Shown: positions 27,301-36,244 of the stretch, in pieces
Numbering within the stretch: the stretch's first letter is position 1
Layout of the letters: each line of letters starts with the position of its first letter
Assembly: GCF_000422945.1 (NCBI RefSeq)
Contig: NZ_KE383964.1
Coordinates: 535,650-599,649 of the forward strand
Direction: 5' to 3'
DNA length: 64,000 nt
Source: Daejeonella oryzae DSM 19973
GTDB lineage: Bacteria > Bacteroidota > Bacteroidia > Sphingobacteriales > Sphingobacteriaceae
Position numbers and translations under genes: made by a program
The notes under the pieces: generated by a model
Databases searched by the model: none
What the model saw: only the letters and a program-made list of their open reading frames with translations
What the model was told of the DNA's origin: nothing

Positions 27301-27569
27301 CAGGCCATTCCGCCGGCAAGCAGGCTGGCCTTTCCGCCGCTAATTGGCATTTTATAAATGTCGCCGAGCAGATCGAAAACGATCTCTTTCCCGTCCGGAC
27401 TTACATCCAGGTCCATCCAGGTTCCTTCATCGGTGGTAAAAGAAATGTTTTTGCTGGGACCCGCCGGTTTTTCAATATTCCATTTTGGACTTTCTTTGGG
27501 AATTTGCTGGGCGAAGTTTTGTTGACTGAACAATACAATACCGAATGCGACAATAATGGTTTTATTCAT
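24315..27569 (-). CDS. Secreted TolB-like beta-propeller / amidohydrolase fusion protein
   Basis: A 1084-residue exported protein (signal peptide ending AQQIP). Residues ~40-630 carry repeated PD40/WD40-like blades, such as DVSPDGKEIVFD, RFSPNGKYISF, NVSADGKYLYY, QISPDGKYLAF and EFSPDGKSLIY. Residues ~650-1050 are a metal-dependent amidohydrolase of the imidazolonepropionase group: GIVDVHGHLH supplies the HxH metal ligands, and NLGAHGQ and ADLIIMDANP mark the end of the barrel. The architecture is known in Bacteroidota. Substrate unknown; a peptidase or amide hydrolase role in the periplasm is inferred. Confidence 0.88.
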   Translation of the reverse strand: MNKTIIVAFGIVLFSQQNFAQQIPKESPKWNIEKPAGPSKNISFTTDEGTWMDLDVSPDGKEIVFDLLGDIYKMPISGGKASLLAGGMAWEVQPRFSPNGKYISFTSDKEGADNIWVMNADGSAKRSVTKENFRLLNNAVWTPDNQYLIARKHFTGYRSLGAGEMWMYHIAGGGDGIQLTKRKNDQQDAGEPNVSADGKYLYYSEDVSQGPTFQYNKDPNGEIYAIRQLNRESGEIKTAAGGQGGAFRPQISPDGKYLAFVKRVRLKSVLFLQDQETGEEWPLYDDLSHDQQEAWAIFGVYPNFSWTPDAKNLIFYAKGKIRKLEIATQRVNEIPFEVNSNQQITEALHFDQQVFKEEFSVKMIRQLTTSPDGKKVAFNAAGYLYIKDLPNGVPERVTKSVDFEFEPEFSPDGKSLIYVSWNDEYKGSINKVELKNGKISKLTSEKGYYYSPKYSNRGDKIVYRKGVGNDVLGFAYGKNTGIYVIPVNGGNAALISEEGIRPLFNANDSRIYFQSSEAGKKAFKSVDLNGGNKRTHYTSTYANLFIPSPDGKWMAFTELFNVYITPMTTSGNTLDLSSTNKSLPLTKLSRDAGNYLHWSRDGQRINWSLGPQYFSREVKNAFTFVDGAPDKLPAIDSVGLTIDLKLKSDLPSGKIAITGARIITMKGDEVIENGTILIDKNKIAAIGANVQIPADARVVNANGKTIMPGIVDVHGHLHTSPDGVSPQQDWSYYTNLAYGVTSSHDPSANSEMVFSQAEMLKAGRMVGPRVYSTGTILYGADGDFKAVINSLDDARSALRRMKAMGAFSVKSYNQPRREQRQQIIQAARELKMEVVPEGGSTYFHNMTHIVDGHTGVEHNIPVLPLYKDVKTLWNQSKTGYTPTLIVSYGSQSGENYWYDRTNVWENERLLNFTPRQIVDQRSRRRTTSEFGDYGHINVSKAVKQLADGGTKVNLGAHGQLQGLGAHWELWMLAQGGMSPLQAIRSATLNGADYLGMSKEIGSLEIGKLADLIIMDANPLDDIRNSEKITYVMLNGRLYDAETMNEIGNHPKPRNKFWWQMGRSDSFSIPNGNVETYTFTTPDCD

Positions 27570-27744
27570 GTTTTACAATGCTTGAACCCGCAATGTAAGA
27601 ATATTCATAGTTTTGGATAGTATCAAATTTATGACTGTTCCGGCAGACGCTACTTTCAAGATTTTTAATGCATGCAAGTATTTGTGGGTATGCTATGCTA
27701 TGTATTTACTTTCCAAATCTAAAAAGCACAATTACAATATTGTC

Positions 27745-28194
27745 TCATTTAATCGAAACAATGGTTGCCTGTCTGGCAGTTAATTTCCAGATATTCTGTT
27801 CTTTGATCCAGATGTTGGTAAATCTTCTTGTAATTGTTTTCCCGGGATTATTAGTTAAGCCCTGAGGTATTAACACCTCTTTTCCCATCACTATAGAAAC
27901 ATTGTTGAAAAATGTTATCCTTTCAATATGTCTTTCAAAAGAAGCATAATTGATTTTCCCGGTTCTGATTCTTTCCATGATTTGGCTAAGTCCGACAAGA
28001 GCATTTTCAGGATTTTGAACTACAATTTCGGGAGACATTAATTGATAAAGCTTGCTTGTATCTCCTTTTAATATGGCCTCACGTTCTTCATTTTCCAGTC
28101 CTTTTATTATTGTTTCTTCAGGGTGCTGAGCCAAACAAATAGTACTAATGGAAATATGGAAAGTTAATAAAAGTATAATTCTGAGTTTTTTCAT
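27745..28194 (-). CDS. Exported DUF4440 / NTF2-like protein
   Basis: A 149-residue protein with a signal peptide (MKKLRIILLLTFHISISTICLAQ). The mature part has the SnoaL/NTF2-like cone-fold pattern: a helix LENEEREAILKGDTSKLYQLMSPEIVVQNPEN, then FERHIERITFFNNVSIVMG and FTNIWIKEQNIWKLTARQATIV. Function is not known; such domains bind small molecules or act as isomerase-like modules. It stands alone between two unrelated genes. Confidence 0.75.
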   Translation of the reverse strand: MKKLRIILLLTFHISISTICLAQHPEETIIKGLENEEREAILKGDTSKLYQLMSPEIVVQNPENALVGLSQIMERIRTGKINYASFERHIERITFFNNVSIVMGKEVLIPQGLTNNPGKTITRRFTNIWIKEQNIWKLTARQATIVSIK

Positions 28195-28404
28195 TAGGAT
28201 GAATTTATTTTAAGTGGAAACGAATATTCTGCGTTTTAAAAGAAAGGGCTGATTGAAAATCCGCCCCTTCCTGTTAAATGGTCTTTAAACAAATATGGCT
28301 TTCCAAACATAATTTATTGGAAATGACTTCTTCTGATTTTGAGAATATGTATTTAACGTTTCTGTTATGATTGAAAGATTCAACAAAGCAATATATATGA
28401 TACG

Positions 28405-29187
28405 TTAATGATATTTAAAACCTTCTACTGCTACCACATACTCATTTTTGTCAGCATCAAAAGAAATACGATAAGTAGTTGGATAGTAGCCAGATTTCTG
28501 GAAGCTTTGAGGCTGCTTAATCGCTGCTGTAAAATCAGGCTTTGTTAAAAGGAAATTAAGGGTGAACATGGGTTCCCAGAATATCATTTTGCCTTGGTAG
28601 AATCCATAAATATAAGTTTTGTCGAACGTAGAGCCATTAAACTCCGGACCAGTAACATCCACATAATGAACTCCCATATTTGGTACGGCTACCACTCCTG
28701 AAATGTAATTTTCAGGGATAAATTGAGGCAATACGATAATAGGATCAGGACCAGGAATTACTGCGGCCTGATCTTTTCGGCTAATCATATAAAAATGAAG
28801 ATCGAAATGGGGCAGAGTATAGATCGGATCAGGTTCGTGACCTTGAGGGTTCCAGCCAAAATCAATATGATCGATACCTATATCTTTAGCTTCTTTCGGT
28901 ACTTTTAAAAGAGCTTGCTTTAGATTGTTATTTATATCAGTAGGTAAACCTTTTAAAGTATTTTCACTAATGCGTACACCCAAACTTAGTGGCTTATTTT
29001 CATTATCTAAAGTCACGAATGATTGAATAGTACCATGACAATAACTTACTTTGTCGCAGTAGTACGTTTTCCCTGATAGCGGGCTTAAAACAATGGGTTC
29101 ATTATAAACCATTTCTTTTTCACAACCGGGTAAAATGTTAAGAACCAAAAATCCCATGGCCATTAATAATAGTTTGAAATTTTTCAT
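28405..29187 (-). CDS. Lipoprotein, TTHB210/DUF5602-like
   Basis: A 260-residue lipoprotein: signal peptide with lipobox LPGC (Cys22). The conserved-looking part HIDFGWNPQGHEPDPIYTLPHFDLHFYMISRKD has a cluster of His and Asp residues, suggestive of a metal site, and resembles the TTHB210-like (DUF5602) group. That match is from memory and tentative. There are three Cys residues in the N-terminal mature part (YYCDKVSYCHG). No operon partner. Confidence 0.6.
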   Translation of the reverse strand: MKNFKLLLMAMGFLVLNILPGCEKEMVYNEPIVLSPLSGKTYYCDKVSYCHGTIQSFVTLDNENKPLSLGVRISENTLKGLPTDINNNLKQALLKVPKEAKDIGIDHIDFGWNPQGHEPDPIYTLPHFDLHFYMISRKDQAAVIPGPDPIIVLPQFIPENYISGVVAVPNMGVHYVDVTGPEFNGSTFDKTYIYGFYQGKMIFWEPMFTLNFLLTKPDFTAAIKQPQSFQKSGYYPTTYRISFDADKNEYVVAVEGFKYH

Positions 29188-29601
29188 AATTAAAAGTTTA
29201 AAATAGTTGAATTGAGTTTTACATTATATTAATAATGTGCTGAAGTCAGAAAATTATACAAGCATAAATATGTGTTACTTAAGTACACTAATCAGTAGGA
29301 ATTCAGCAATTTTGAGATTATGTGGATGCTTATGAAACGAAGTTTCTGGCAAATAAATAGCTATTGGGAGATCCGGCTAATTATGTATTAAAGTTATAAT
29401 TATAATAGGATAATTTCAATGAAAAATAAAAATGAGTAAGTGTGAGGTAGTATAATGACTGAAATAAAAATTGTAAATTATAAATTAAGATATCAGAATA
29501 AGAAGATACCCTGTATTATTCTTTATTTATGAATTTGATTTGAGGGAAGTCAAATTTCGAAGAACTAAAATCCCAAATCATTGCTTTAGTTTTGTCAGGC
29601 T
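29188..29601. other. Intergenic region without a recognised gene
   Basis: This AT-rich 414-bp stretch between divergent genes holds no ORF or RNA I can support. Near the recQ end are a weak 7-bp hairpin AATTTGA/TCAAATT (29532-29556) and TAGTTTTG at 29587-29594, an exact TAnnTTTG match only 7 nt before the recQ ATG. It may be the -7 element of a leaderless recQ transcript, but no clear -33 TTTG lies upstream. Confidence 0.4.
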
Positions 29602-31494
29602 ATGACCATTCATCAAATATTAAAACAGTATTGGGGATTTTCTGAATTTCGTCCTTTACAGGAAGAGATTATTCATTCTGTTTTGGATGGGAAAGATACG
29701 CTTGCCCTAATGCCTACAGGCGGAGGCAAGTCTCTGTGCTTTCAGGTTCCTGCAATGCTTAACCCTGGAATTTGCATTGTAGTTTCCCCCTTAATTGCCC
29801 TGATGAAAGATCAGGTTGAAAACCTGAAAGATAAGGGAATTAAAGCGATCGCAATTATCTCAGGCATGGGAAACCGGGAAGTTGATATTTTACTGGATAA
29901 TTGCATTTACGGAGATATCAAATTTCTGTATATATCGCCGGAACGACTATTATCTGACCTTGTGCAGGAACGTATACGGCACATGAAGGTAAACCTGATC
30001 GCGATAGACGAAGCACATTGTATATCTCAGTGGGGATATGATTTTCGTCCGCCTTATCTGCATCTTTCCGAACTCCGTAATTTACAGCCGGGCATTCCTG
30101 TTTTAGCCCTCACGGCTACAGCCACCGAACGTGTAATCAATGATATTAAGGAAAAACTGCATTTTAAAAATGATCAGTTCTTCAGAAAATCATTTGAAAG
30201 AAAAAATCTGAGTTATGTAGTTTTTAACCAGGATGATAAAATGCGAAAACTACAAGCAGTAGCGGCAAGCGTACAGGGAACCGGAATTGTGTATGTGAGA
30301 AACCGGCGTGAAACCCAGGAAGTAGCCAGACTATTAAACCTGCAGGGGATTTCTGCCGAATTTTATCATGCCGGATTAGAAACCCCTTTACGGATGAAAA
30401 AACAAACCGACTGGAAAAATGGTGCAACCCGCATTATGGTTGCCACCAATGCATTCGGTATGGGAATAGATAAAGCGGATGTTCGGTTTGTTGTTCATTT
30501 AGATCTGCCCGAAAGTCTGGAAGCATATTATCAGGAAGCAGGAAGAGCCGGTCGCGATGAGAAGAAAGCATTCGCGGTTTTGCTGTACAATGCGGCAGAC
30601 AAATTTCAATTGCATAAAAAGCTGGAACAAAGTTTTCCGTCAGTTGAAGAGATTAAGCAGGTTTATCACCATTTAGGGAATTATTTTCAGCTTGCTTACG
30701 GTGCAGGAGAGGGTTTAAGCCTTGAATTTGATGTGGGTGATTTTTGCAGCCGATTTAAATTAGACGCAATACGGACTTTAAACGCCTTAAAATTTTTAGA
30801 ACGAAATGAATATATCGTATTGAGCGAAAATGTATTTCTACCTTCCCGGGTTCAGATTATAACCGGTCAGGAAGAATTATACCGATTCCAGATTGAGCAG
30901 CCAGTTTACGACAGCTTTATTAAAACTCTGCTCAGATCTTACGGAGGAATCTTTGACCATTTTGTTCCTGTTAAAGAAAGTGATCTTTCGAAACGCTGCG
31001 GAATGCAAAAAACTGAAATTGTTAAAATGCTTCAGGATCTGCAAAAATTTTCTTTGCTCAATTATCTTCCTCAAACCGATAAGCCACAGCTCACCTACAT
31101 TAAACCAAGGGTTGATTCTCCTCATTTATTCATCAACGGCAAACATATAGCAGAACGACAGCATTTATTTAAGCAGCAAATAGAAGCTGTGATTAAGTAT
31201 GCAGAAGAACCAATTTGCCGAAGCAAACAACTTCTGAATTATTTTGACGAAAGCGATGCGGCTGTTTGCGGTGTGTGCGATGTTTGTCTGGATTTAAAGC
31301 GCTCTGACAAAAAGGAATTTATTGAGGATACTATTACTGAGAATATTCTTCAGCTTCTGGATCAGAAACATCTCAAATTGAATGAGCTGGTATCGGGAAT
31401 TAAATCAGGCAACGAAAAGGAAAAACTCAGCGTGATCCGTAATTTACTGGATGCCGGAAAGATTAAAACCACCGGTGACACATATTATATTTAA
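29602..31494 (+). CDS. recQ: RecQ-family ATP-dependent DNA helicase (short form, no HRDC)
   Basis: A 630-residue 3'-5' DNA helicase. Motif 0 and I are FRPLQEEII and MPTGGGKSLCFQ; motif II is IDEAHCISQWGYDFRP; the aromatic-rich loop follows it. Motifs V-VI are ATNAFGMGIDKADVRFVVH and YYQEAGRAGRD. The zinc-binding module C-x16-C-x2-C-x2-C lies at the end (CRSKQLLNYF to CGVCDVC). The winged-helix RQC region and HRDC domain of E. coli RecQ are reduced or absent, as in the ~630-residue RecQ paralogues common in Bacteroidota. A second full-length RecQ elsewhere would be expected. Confidence 0.92.
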   Translation: MTIHQILKQYWGFSEFRPLQEEIIHSVLDGKDTLALMPTGGGKSLCFQVPAMLNPGICIVVSPLIALMKDQVENLKDKGIKAIAIISGMGNREVDILLDNCIYGDIKFLYISPERLLSDLVQERIRHMKVNLIAIDEAHCISQWGYDFRPPYLHLSELRNLQPGIPVLALTATATERVINDIKEKLHFKNDQFFRKSFERKNLSYVVFNQDDKMRKLQAVAASVQGTGIVYVRNRRETQEVARLLNLQGISAEFYHAGLETPLRMKKQTDWKNGATRIMVATNAFGMGIDKADVRFVVHLDLPESLEAYYQEAGRAGRDEKKAFAVLLYNAADKFQLHKKLEQSFPSVEEIKQVYHHLGNYFQLAYGAGEGLSLEFDVGDFCSRFKLDAIRTLNALKFLERNEYIVLSENVFLPSRVQIITGQEELYRFQIEQPVYDSFIKTLLRSYGGIFDHFVPVKESDLSKRCGMQKTEIVKMLQDLQKFSLLNYLPQTDKPQLTYIKPRVDSPHLFINGKHIAERQHLFKQQIEAVIKYAEEPICRSKQLLNYFDESDAAVCGVCDVCLDLKRSDKKEFIEDTITENILQLLDQKHLKLNELVSGIKSGNEKEKLSVIRNLLDAGKIKTTGDTYYI

Positions 31495-31839
31495 TATTGC
31501 TTTAACGATTCCTACTCAACTACAAACCATTCTTTCCGGATATTTTATCCGAAGAATCTGAATTCTTCAAATTCAATTTCTGCAATCCGAATTTCTGAAA
31601 ATCTCCTCCTGAAATTCAATTGATTGTATGTGCTTCAATTTATTTTTAACAAAATTTTAACGTTTATTTCTAATTGGATATGTAACGTTTAATTTTTAAC
31701 TGCGTCATATATACAGGTTAACAATAAATTATTGCACATTTTAAAATTGCACATAGTATTATGTTTAACATAGTAGCAGTTTGTAAATATTTACCAAAAA
31801 TTAATCGCTCAAAAATTAACGCTCTCAATTTTAAACCTC
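31495..31839. other. Intergenic region upstream of the DUF2807 gene
   Basis: 345 bp without a gene. It holds two adjacent small hairpins just after recQ, CGGATA/TATCCG (31537-31551) and GAAGAAT/ATTCTTC (31551-31568), without a T tract. A direct repeat TAACGTTTA occurs at 31658-31666 and 31683-31691, 25 bp apart, which could be an operator for the downstream envelope gene; this is only a pattern. Confidence 0.35.
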
Positions 31840-32514
31840 ATGAAAACAACAATTTTAAACAGGTTAGCTTTAATAGTTTTAGCTTTCGTTGTTATTATCA
31901 TTAGTAGTTCTCGTCCTGCAAAAGCTACCGACGCAAACGCTAAAGTCACCGAACTGGCCTCTGTTAAAAATATTCAAAAGATCATTCTTAACGGAAACGT
32001 TGAAGTTTTTTTAACCCAGGGAATTACCGAAAATTTAAGAATTTATGATGATTATTATTCAAAAAATGCCCTGGTTCAGTGGGAAAACGGCGAGCTTAGA
32101 ATTTCATCGTTTGAAGATCATAAGCTGAGTGTTTGGATCACTGTAAAAAATCTTTCTGACATAGAAGCGAACGGCAATTCAGTTATACGCACAACCAATA
32201 AGCTCAGTTCAGTAGATTTAAATGTTAACTTATTGGATGGAGCAAAAGCAAAACTGGATGCCCGTGTTTACAATTTAAATACCCATGTTTCGGGCTCGTC
32301 AAAACTGGAAATGAGGGGGGAAGCTGAAAACCAGCAAATTACTTTAAGTGATGCATCTGTATATGAATCTGTTGGGTTGAATGTCCAAAACCGGTCAATT
32401 TCAATATCAGACAGAGCAGAAGCTTCTTACTATCAGGATGGAAAAGTTACCAGTATTAAATCTGCAAAAGCGCTTTCTCCTATAGATGGATTCGTTTTTG
32501 AGCCTTCTATATAA
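31840..32514 (+). CDS. Exported DUF2807 (GIN-domain) protein
   Basis: A 224-residue protein with an N-terminal hydrophobic export segment (LALIVLAFVVIIISSSRPAKA). The mature part is a head-type GIN/DUF2807 domain: VKNIQKIILNGNVEVFLTQG, then IEANGNSVIRT, and alternating short strands LDARVYNLNTHVSGSSKLEMRG that suggest a right-handed beta-helix. Such proteins are abundant in Bacteroidota envelopes, with unknown function. A second DUF2807 protein follows but is separated by a terminator, so the two are independent transcripts. Confidence 0.82.
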   Translation: MKTTILNRLALIVLAFVVIIISSSRPAKATDANAKVTELASVKNIQKIILNGNVEVFLTQGITENLRIYDDYYSKNALVQWENGELRISSFEDHKLSVWITVKNLSDIEANGNSVIRTTNKLSSVDLNVNLLDGAKAKLDARVYNLNTHVSGSSKLEMRGEAENQQITLSDASVYESVGLNVQNRSISISDRAEASYYQDGKVTSIKSAKALSPIDGFVFEPSI

Positions 32515-32542
32515 TATCCATAACTTCATTATATATCTCTAA

Positions 32543-32575
32543 AAAAAGGATTTGTATACTATTCAAATCCTTTTT
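32543..32575 (+). terminator. Intrinsic terminator between the two DUF2807 genes
   Basis: AAAAAGGATTTG (32543-32554) and CAAATCCTTTTT (32564-32575) form a perfect 12-bp stem with a 9-nt loop and a T-rich tail. Confidence 0.85.
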
Positions 32576-32626
32576 CTATTTTAGCAGTTACCTGTACCAA
32601 CAAAACAACGTCTCAAAAAAAGAATT

Positions 32627-33346
32627 ATGAAAAGATCAGCCTCGTTTTATTTTATTGCTCTTGTTATATTAATTGCGCAAAGCGGGTGTAATCAAATTGA
32701 TTGTATTTCGGGTTCGGGCAATGAGGTAACTCAAAGCCGTAAATTAGATTCGTTTACATTTATTGAAACAGGTGGATCTATTAAACTTGTTTTAAAACAG
32801 GGCCCGGTTCAGGATGTACGCATTGTGGCTGATGATAATATACAGGAAGAAATCACAACACGGGTTAATGGAAAAACTCTTAAGATTGAATTGGAAGGGA
32901 ATTTATGTGATTCAGGTCCAATAACTGCCTACATAACCGCACCAGCATTTGAAGGTGTTGATGCATCTGGGGCTGTAGAATTAAACAGCGACGGGAATTT
33001 GAAGGTAAATAATTTTGAAATTCATTTAAGCGGTTCAAGCAAAGTTAATCTTGATCTGAATGCAGCGAATGTACTTACCACTTCCAGCGGTTCATCAGAG
33101 ATTTATTTGAAGGGGCAGGCGGGAACACATGAAGTAGATCTGAGCGGGGCGGGATCAATAGAAGCACTTGACTTTATTGTCGGTAAATATAAAATCGAGT
33201 CCTCCGGCGCAAGCAAATCCCGGATAAATGTTTTAAATGAATTACGTGTAAAATCAAGCGGTGCCAGTGATGTTCAATATCGTGGTAATCCTACATCGGT
33301 TTCCAATAACGACTCGGGTGCTTCCAGTCTAAAAAAGATTAATTAA
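32627..33346 (+). CDS. Lipoprotein with DUF2807 (GIN) domain
   Basis: A 239-residue lipoprotein (signal peptide ending in LIAQSGC, Cys21). The DUF2807 domain starts at RKLDSFTFIETGGSIKLVLKQG and continues with repeated SG-rich turns: VDASGAVELN, LSGSSKVNL, TTSSGSSEIYLKG, DLSGAGSIEA, ESSGASKSRIN and KSSGASDVQYRG. The regular period of about 20 residues fits a beta-helix. It shares the domain with the upstream protein but the sequences are clearly divergent. Function unknown; cell-envelope location. Confidence 0.85.
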   Translation: MKRSASFYFIALVILIAQSGCNQIDCISGSGNEVTQSRKLDSFTFIETGGSIKLVLKQGPVQDVRIVADDNIQEEITTRVNGKTLKIELEGNLCDSGPITAYITAPAFEGVDASGAVELNSDGNLKVNNFEIHLSGSSKVNLDLNAANVLTTSSGSSEIYLKGQAGTHEVDLSGAGSIEALDFIVGKYKIESSGASKSRINVLNELRVKSSGASDVQYRGNPTSVSNNDSGASSLKKIN

Positions 33347-33535
33347 TAGGAGCAGGAATTGAATCGGAATTTTATAGTCTTATAATTCTGGAAGACAACT
33401 GATTATGGTTTCGGTTCTATCGCCGGATAAATTAGTTTATAAATTGATAACCATTTGTGCCTTTCTAAACAGTTCCCAGAGCAATAATTTTAATTTATCC
33501 GTTTATTAATTTGAATAATTTTTTACTTTAGCGAT

Positions 33536-33994
33536 ATGCTGATTATAAAAAGTTATACAGAGTTTGAATCAAAACTAGGCCAGGAACTTGGAGTTTCATC
33601 ATGGCATAAAATTACTCAGGAACAGATTAATAGTTTTGCCGATGCCACTTTGGATCATCAATGGATACATACAGATCCCGAAAGAGCAAAAACTGAAAGT
33701 CCTTTTAAGGCTACCATAGCCCATGGATATCTTACTCTTTCCCTCATTCCATTTTTGTGGAAACAAATTGTGGATGTTCAAAATCTGAAGATGGAGGTGA
33801 ATTACGGAATTGAACGATTGAAATTTGGTCAGGCCGTAATAGTGGACAGTGAAGTTCGCTGCAGAGTAAAACTGGCATCAATTGCTAATTTAAGAGGAGT
33901 TACTAAAGCTACATTGGCCATCCAGTTGGAAATTAAAGATCAGCAAAAACCTGCTTTTACCGGAGATGTATTATTTCTATACCACTTTATTTAG
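33536..33994 (+). CDS. MaoC-family (R)-specific enoyl-CoA hydratase-like protein
   Basis: A 152-residue hot-dog-fold protein. The conserved hydratase signature FADATLDHQWIHTD carries the catalytic Asp and His, and FKATIAHGYLTLSLIPF is the following helix. Length and motifs match NodN/MaoC single-domain dehydratases that add water to trans-2-enoyl-CoA. The physiological substrate is not evident. It is followed by a terminator at 34027-34055, so it is monocistronic. Confidence 0.9.
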   Translation: MLIIKSYTEFESKLGQELGVSSWHKITQEQINSFADATLDHQWIHTDPERAKTESPFKATIAHGYLTLSLIPFLWKQIVDVQNLKMEVNYGIERLKFGQAVIVDSEVRCRVKLASIANLRGVTKATLAIQLEIKDQQKPAFTGDVLFLYHFI

Positions 33995-34026
33995 TGCTGA
34001 TTAAATCATCCCTAATTTATATTTTT

Positions 34027-34055
34027 AAAAGGCTGAATTTATGTTCGGCCTTTTT
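34027..34055 (+). terminator. Intrinsic terminator after the MaoC gene
   Basis: AAAAGGCTGAA (34027-34037) and TTCGGCCTTTT (34044-34054) pair with one wobble around a 6-nt loop, then T's. The hairpin contains an ATG (34041) in frame with the MFS gene, so that ATG is not its start. Confidence 0.85.
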
Positions 34056-34139
34056 GCATATGATCTTATAGAAGGCGATAAGTCATCCTCTTTACCTCCA
34101 GGTTTTTTCTTTGCTAAATTTTTTTACTTTAGCTTAAGT

Positions 34140-35456
34140 ATGAATAGCAAAAATAATAAAAAAACCATCCGGGGTTGGGCTATGTTCGATTGGGCAAATT
34201 CAGCCTATAATCTGGTAATCACTTCTACTATTTTTCCGGCTTATTATGCCATTATAACTACTACCCAGCAACACGGAGATCAGGTTTTTTTCTTCGGAAG
34301 ACAGTTTACCAATACTGCTCTTTCAAGTTATGCTTTATCGCTGGCTTACCTGCTCATGGCCCTTTTATTACCTGTTTTATCATCAATAGCTGATTACCGG
34401 GGCAATAAAAAGATATTCATGCAGATTTTCACCTACATCGGTGGAGTAGCCTGCGCAGGATTATTTTTCTTCAGACTGGAAACTTTGGAGCTTGGAATAA
34501 TCTGCTTTACACTTGCCGCAATGGGCTATATCGGTGGCGTAATGTTTAATAACTCCTACCTTCCCGAAATTGCCACTCCTGATCAGCAAGATAGAGTAAG
34601 TGCCCAGGGCTTTGCATACGGTTATGTTGGAAGTGTACTATTACAAATTATCTGCTTCGCATTTGTTTTGAAACCTGAATTATTCGGTATTTCAGATGCG
34701 TCTTTACCCGCCAGATTATCCTTTTTATTGGTAGGAATCTGGTGGATCTCTTTTGCCCAAATTCCATTTAAAGTTTTGCCTGCCGGAAGTCCCAATTACA
34801 AAGCGGTAAACAAAAATATGGTTAAGAGCGGATTTCAGGAACTGCAAAAAGTATGGCAACAGTTAAATGAAATGAAGCTATTAAAACGCTACCTGTTGGC
34901 ATTTTTCTTCTACTCAATGGGAGTTCAAACAATCATGCTGGCCTCTACAGGTTTTGGAGAAAAAATTTTAAAACTGGGTACTTCCAAGCTGATTGCAACC
35001 CTTCTTGTTATCCAGCTGGTAGCCATTCTGGGCGCACTGATAATGGGTTATTTTGCCCGTAAATTCGGAAATCTGAAAGTTCTGATTTTTGTAGTTATTA
35101 TCTGGATTGGGGTTTGCATAAGCGCATTTTATATCAGCAATGAGTACCAGTTTTATGTACTTGCTGCACTTGTAGGTTTAGTGATGGGTGGAATTCAGTC
35201 TATATCTCGCTCTACGTACTCCAAACTAATACCCGAAAAAACTCCCGACACCGCTTCTTTTTTTAGCTTTTATGATGTAACCGAAAAAATGGCCATTGTT
35301 ATTGGCTTGGCAAGCTTTGGTTTTATTGAAGAATTTACAGGTAATATGCGGATTTCGGCTTTAAGTTTGACAGCCTTTTTTATCATTGGCTTACTGGTTC
35401 TGATTTCGATTTTATTTATGAAGCCAGCAGAACTGAAACGTTTACAGCCAGAGTAG
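34140..35456 (+). CDS. MFS transporter, Atg22/UMF1-like family
   Basis: A 439-residue inner-membrane protein with about 12 helices. I place the start at 34140 (MNSKNNKKTIRGWAMFDWAN), because the longer frame begins inside a terminator hairpin and the shorter start matches the family: WAMFDWANSAYNLVITSTIFPAYY is the conserved beginning of UMF1/Atg22-like proteins. GGVMFNNSYLPEIA and MGGIQSISRSTYSKLIPE are further family segments. Yeast Atg22 effluxes amino acids from the vacuole; substrate of bacterial members is not known. Confidence 0.88.
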   Translation: MNSKNNKKTIRGWAMFDWANSAYNLVITSTIFPAYYAIITTTQQHGDQVFFFGRQFTNTALSSYALSLAYLLMALLLPVLSSIADYRGNKKIFMQIFTYIGGVACAGLFFFRLETLELGIICFTLAAMGYIGGVMFNNSYLPEIATPDQQDRVSAQGFAYGYVGSVLLQIICFAFVLKPELFGISDASLPARLSFLLVGIWWISFAQIPFKVLPAGSPNYKAVNKNMVKSGFQELQKVWQQLNEMKLLKRYLLAFFFYSMGVQTIMLASTGFGEKILKLGTSKLIATLLVIQLVAILGALIMGYFARKFGNLKVLIFVVIIWIGVCISAFYISNEYQFYVLAALVGLVMGGIQSISRSTYSKLIPEKTPDTASFFSFYDVTEKMAIVIGLASFGFIEEFTGNMRISALSLTAFFIIGLLVLISILFMKPAELKRLQPE

Positions 35457-35515
35457 ATTATTTTTCTGAATTTAGCATTTTTAAAAAGCTCAATTATGGG
35501 GCCTTATAAACATTT

Positions 35516-36244
35516 ATGAACGTAGAGCTTTTTATACCTTGTTTTATGGATCAGATATATCCTAAAACAGCATTCAATACTATTAAAGTCCTTGAAAAAG
35601 CAGGATGCAACGTCACTTATAATGCAGAACAAACCTGTTGCGGACAACCAGCATTTAATGCAGGCTTTTGGGACGAAGCAAAAGCTGTTGGGTCTAAATT
35701 CTTAAATGATTTTTCTGAATCAAGTTATATTGTTTCACCTTCTGCATCCTGTACAGGAATGGTTAAAAATTATTATAACGATCTGTTTACCAATACAGCT
35801 GTTCACAATAAATGCAGGGCCGTACAAAATAATATTTTCGAGCTTTCTGATTTTCTGGTGAATGTTTTAAAGAAAGATTATTTTGGTGCCGAATTGGAAG
35901 GAAGAGCTGTTTATCACGATTCGTGTGCCGGATTACGCGAATGCAATATCAAAGATGAACCTCGTTTGCTCCTCAGTAAAGTACATGGATTGGATCTGGT
36001 GGAAATGGCAGATACAGATGTTTGCTGTGGTTTTGGAGGAACTTTTTCTGTTAAATTTGAAGGAATTTCCAGTGCAATGGCTCAGCAAAAGGTAAACAAT
36101 GCTTTGGATATGGAAGCAGATTATATTATTTCAACTGATGCTTCGTGCCTGTTGCATTTGCAAAGCTATATTGAAAAACAACAGTTACCTATTAAAACGA
36201 TTCATCTTGCAGATGTGCTTGCAGGCGGCTGGGGAAATGTATAA
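35516..36244 (+). CDS. (Fe-S)-binding protein, LutA/YkgE family
   Basis: A 242-residue protein with two cysteine-rich CCG domains, each of the form CCGxP or CCGFGG: TCCGQPAFNAGFWDEA in the first and CCGFGGTFSVKFEGIS in the second. It starts ELFIPCFMDQIYPKTAF. LutA acts with LutB and LutC in L-lactate oxidation in Bacillus, but those partners are not adjacent here, so a lactate role is only a family-based guess. It is convergent with the deacetylase frame: the two stop codons are directly adjacent (36242-36244 and 36245-36247). Confidence 0.88.
   Translation: MNVELFIPCFMDQIYPKTAFNTIKVLEKAGCNVTYNAEQTCCGQPAFNAGFWDEAKAVGSKFLNDFSESSYIVSPSASCTGMVKNYYNDLFTNTAVHNKCRAVQNNIFELSDFLVNVLKKDYFGAELEGRAVYHDSCAGLRECNIKDEPRLLLSKVHGLDLVEMADTDVCCGFGGTFSVKFEGISSAMAQQKVNNALDMEADYIISTDASCLLHLQSYIEKQQLPIKTIHLADVLAGGWGNV

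Noticed and set aside
34041-34139. N-terminal extension of the MFS transporter from an ATG at 34041
   Set aside because: That ATG lies in the loop of the MaoC terminator hairpin, and the extra residues are not typical of the family. The start at 34140 is better.
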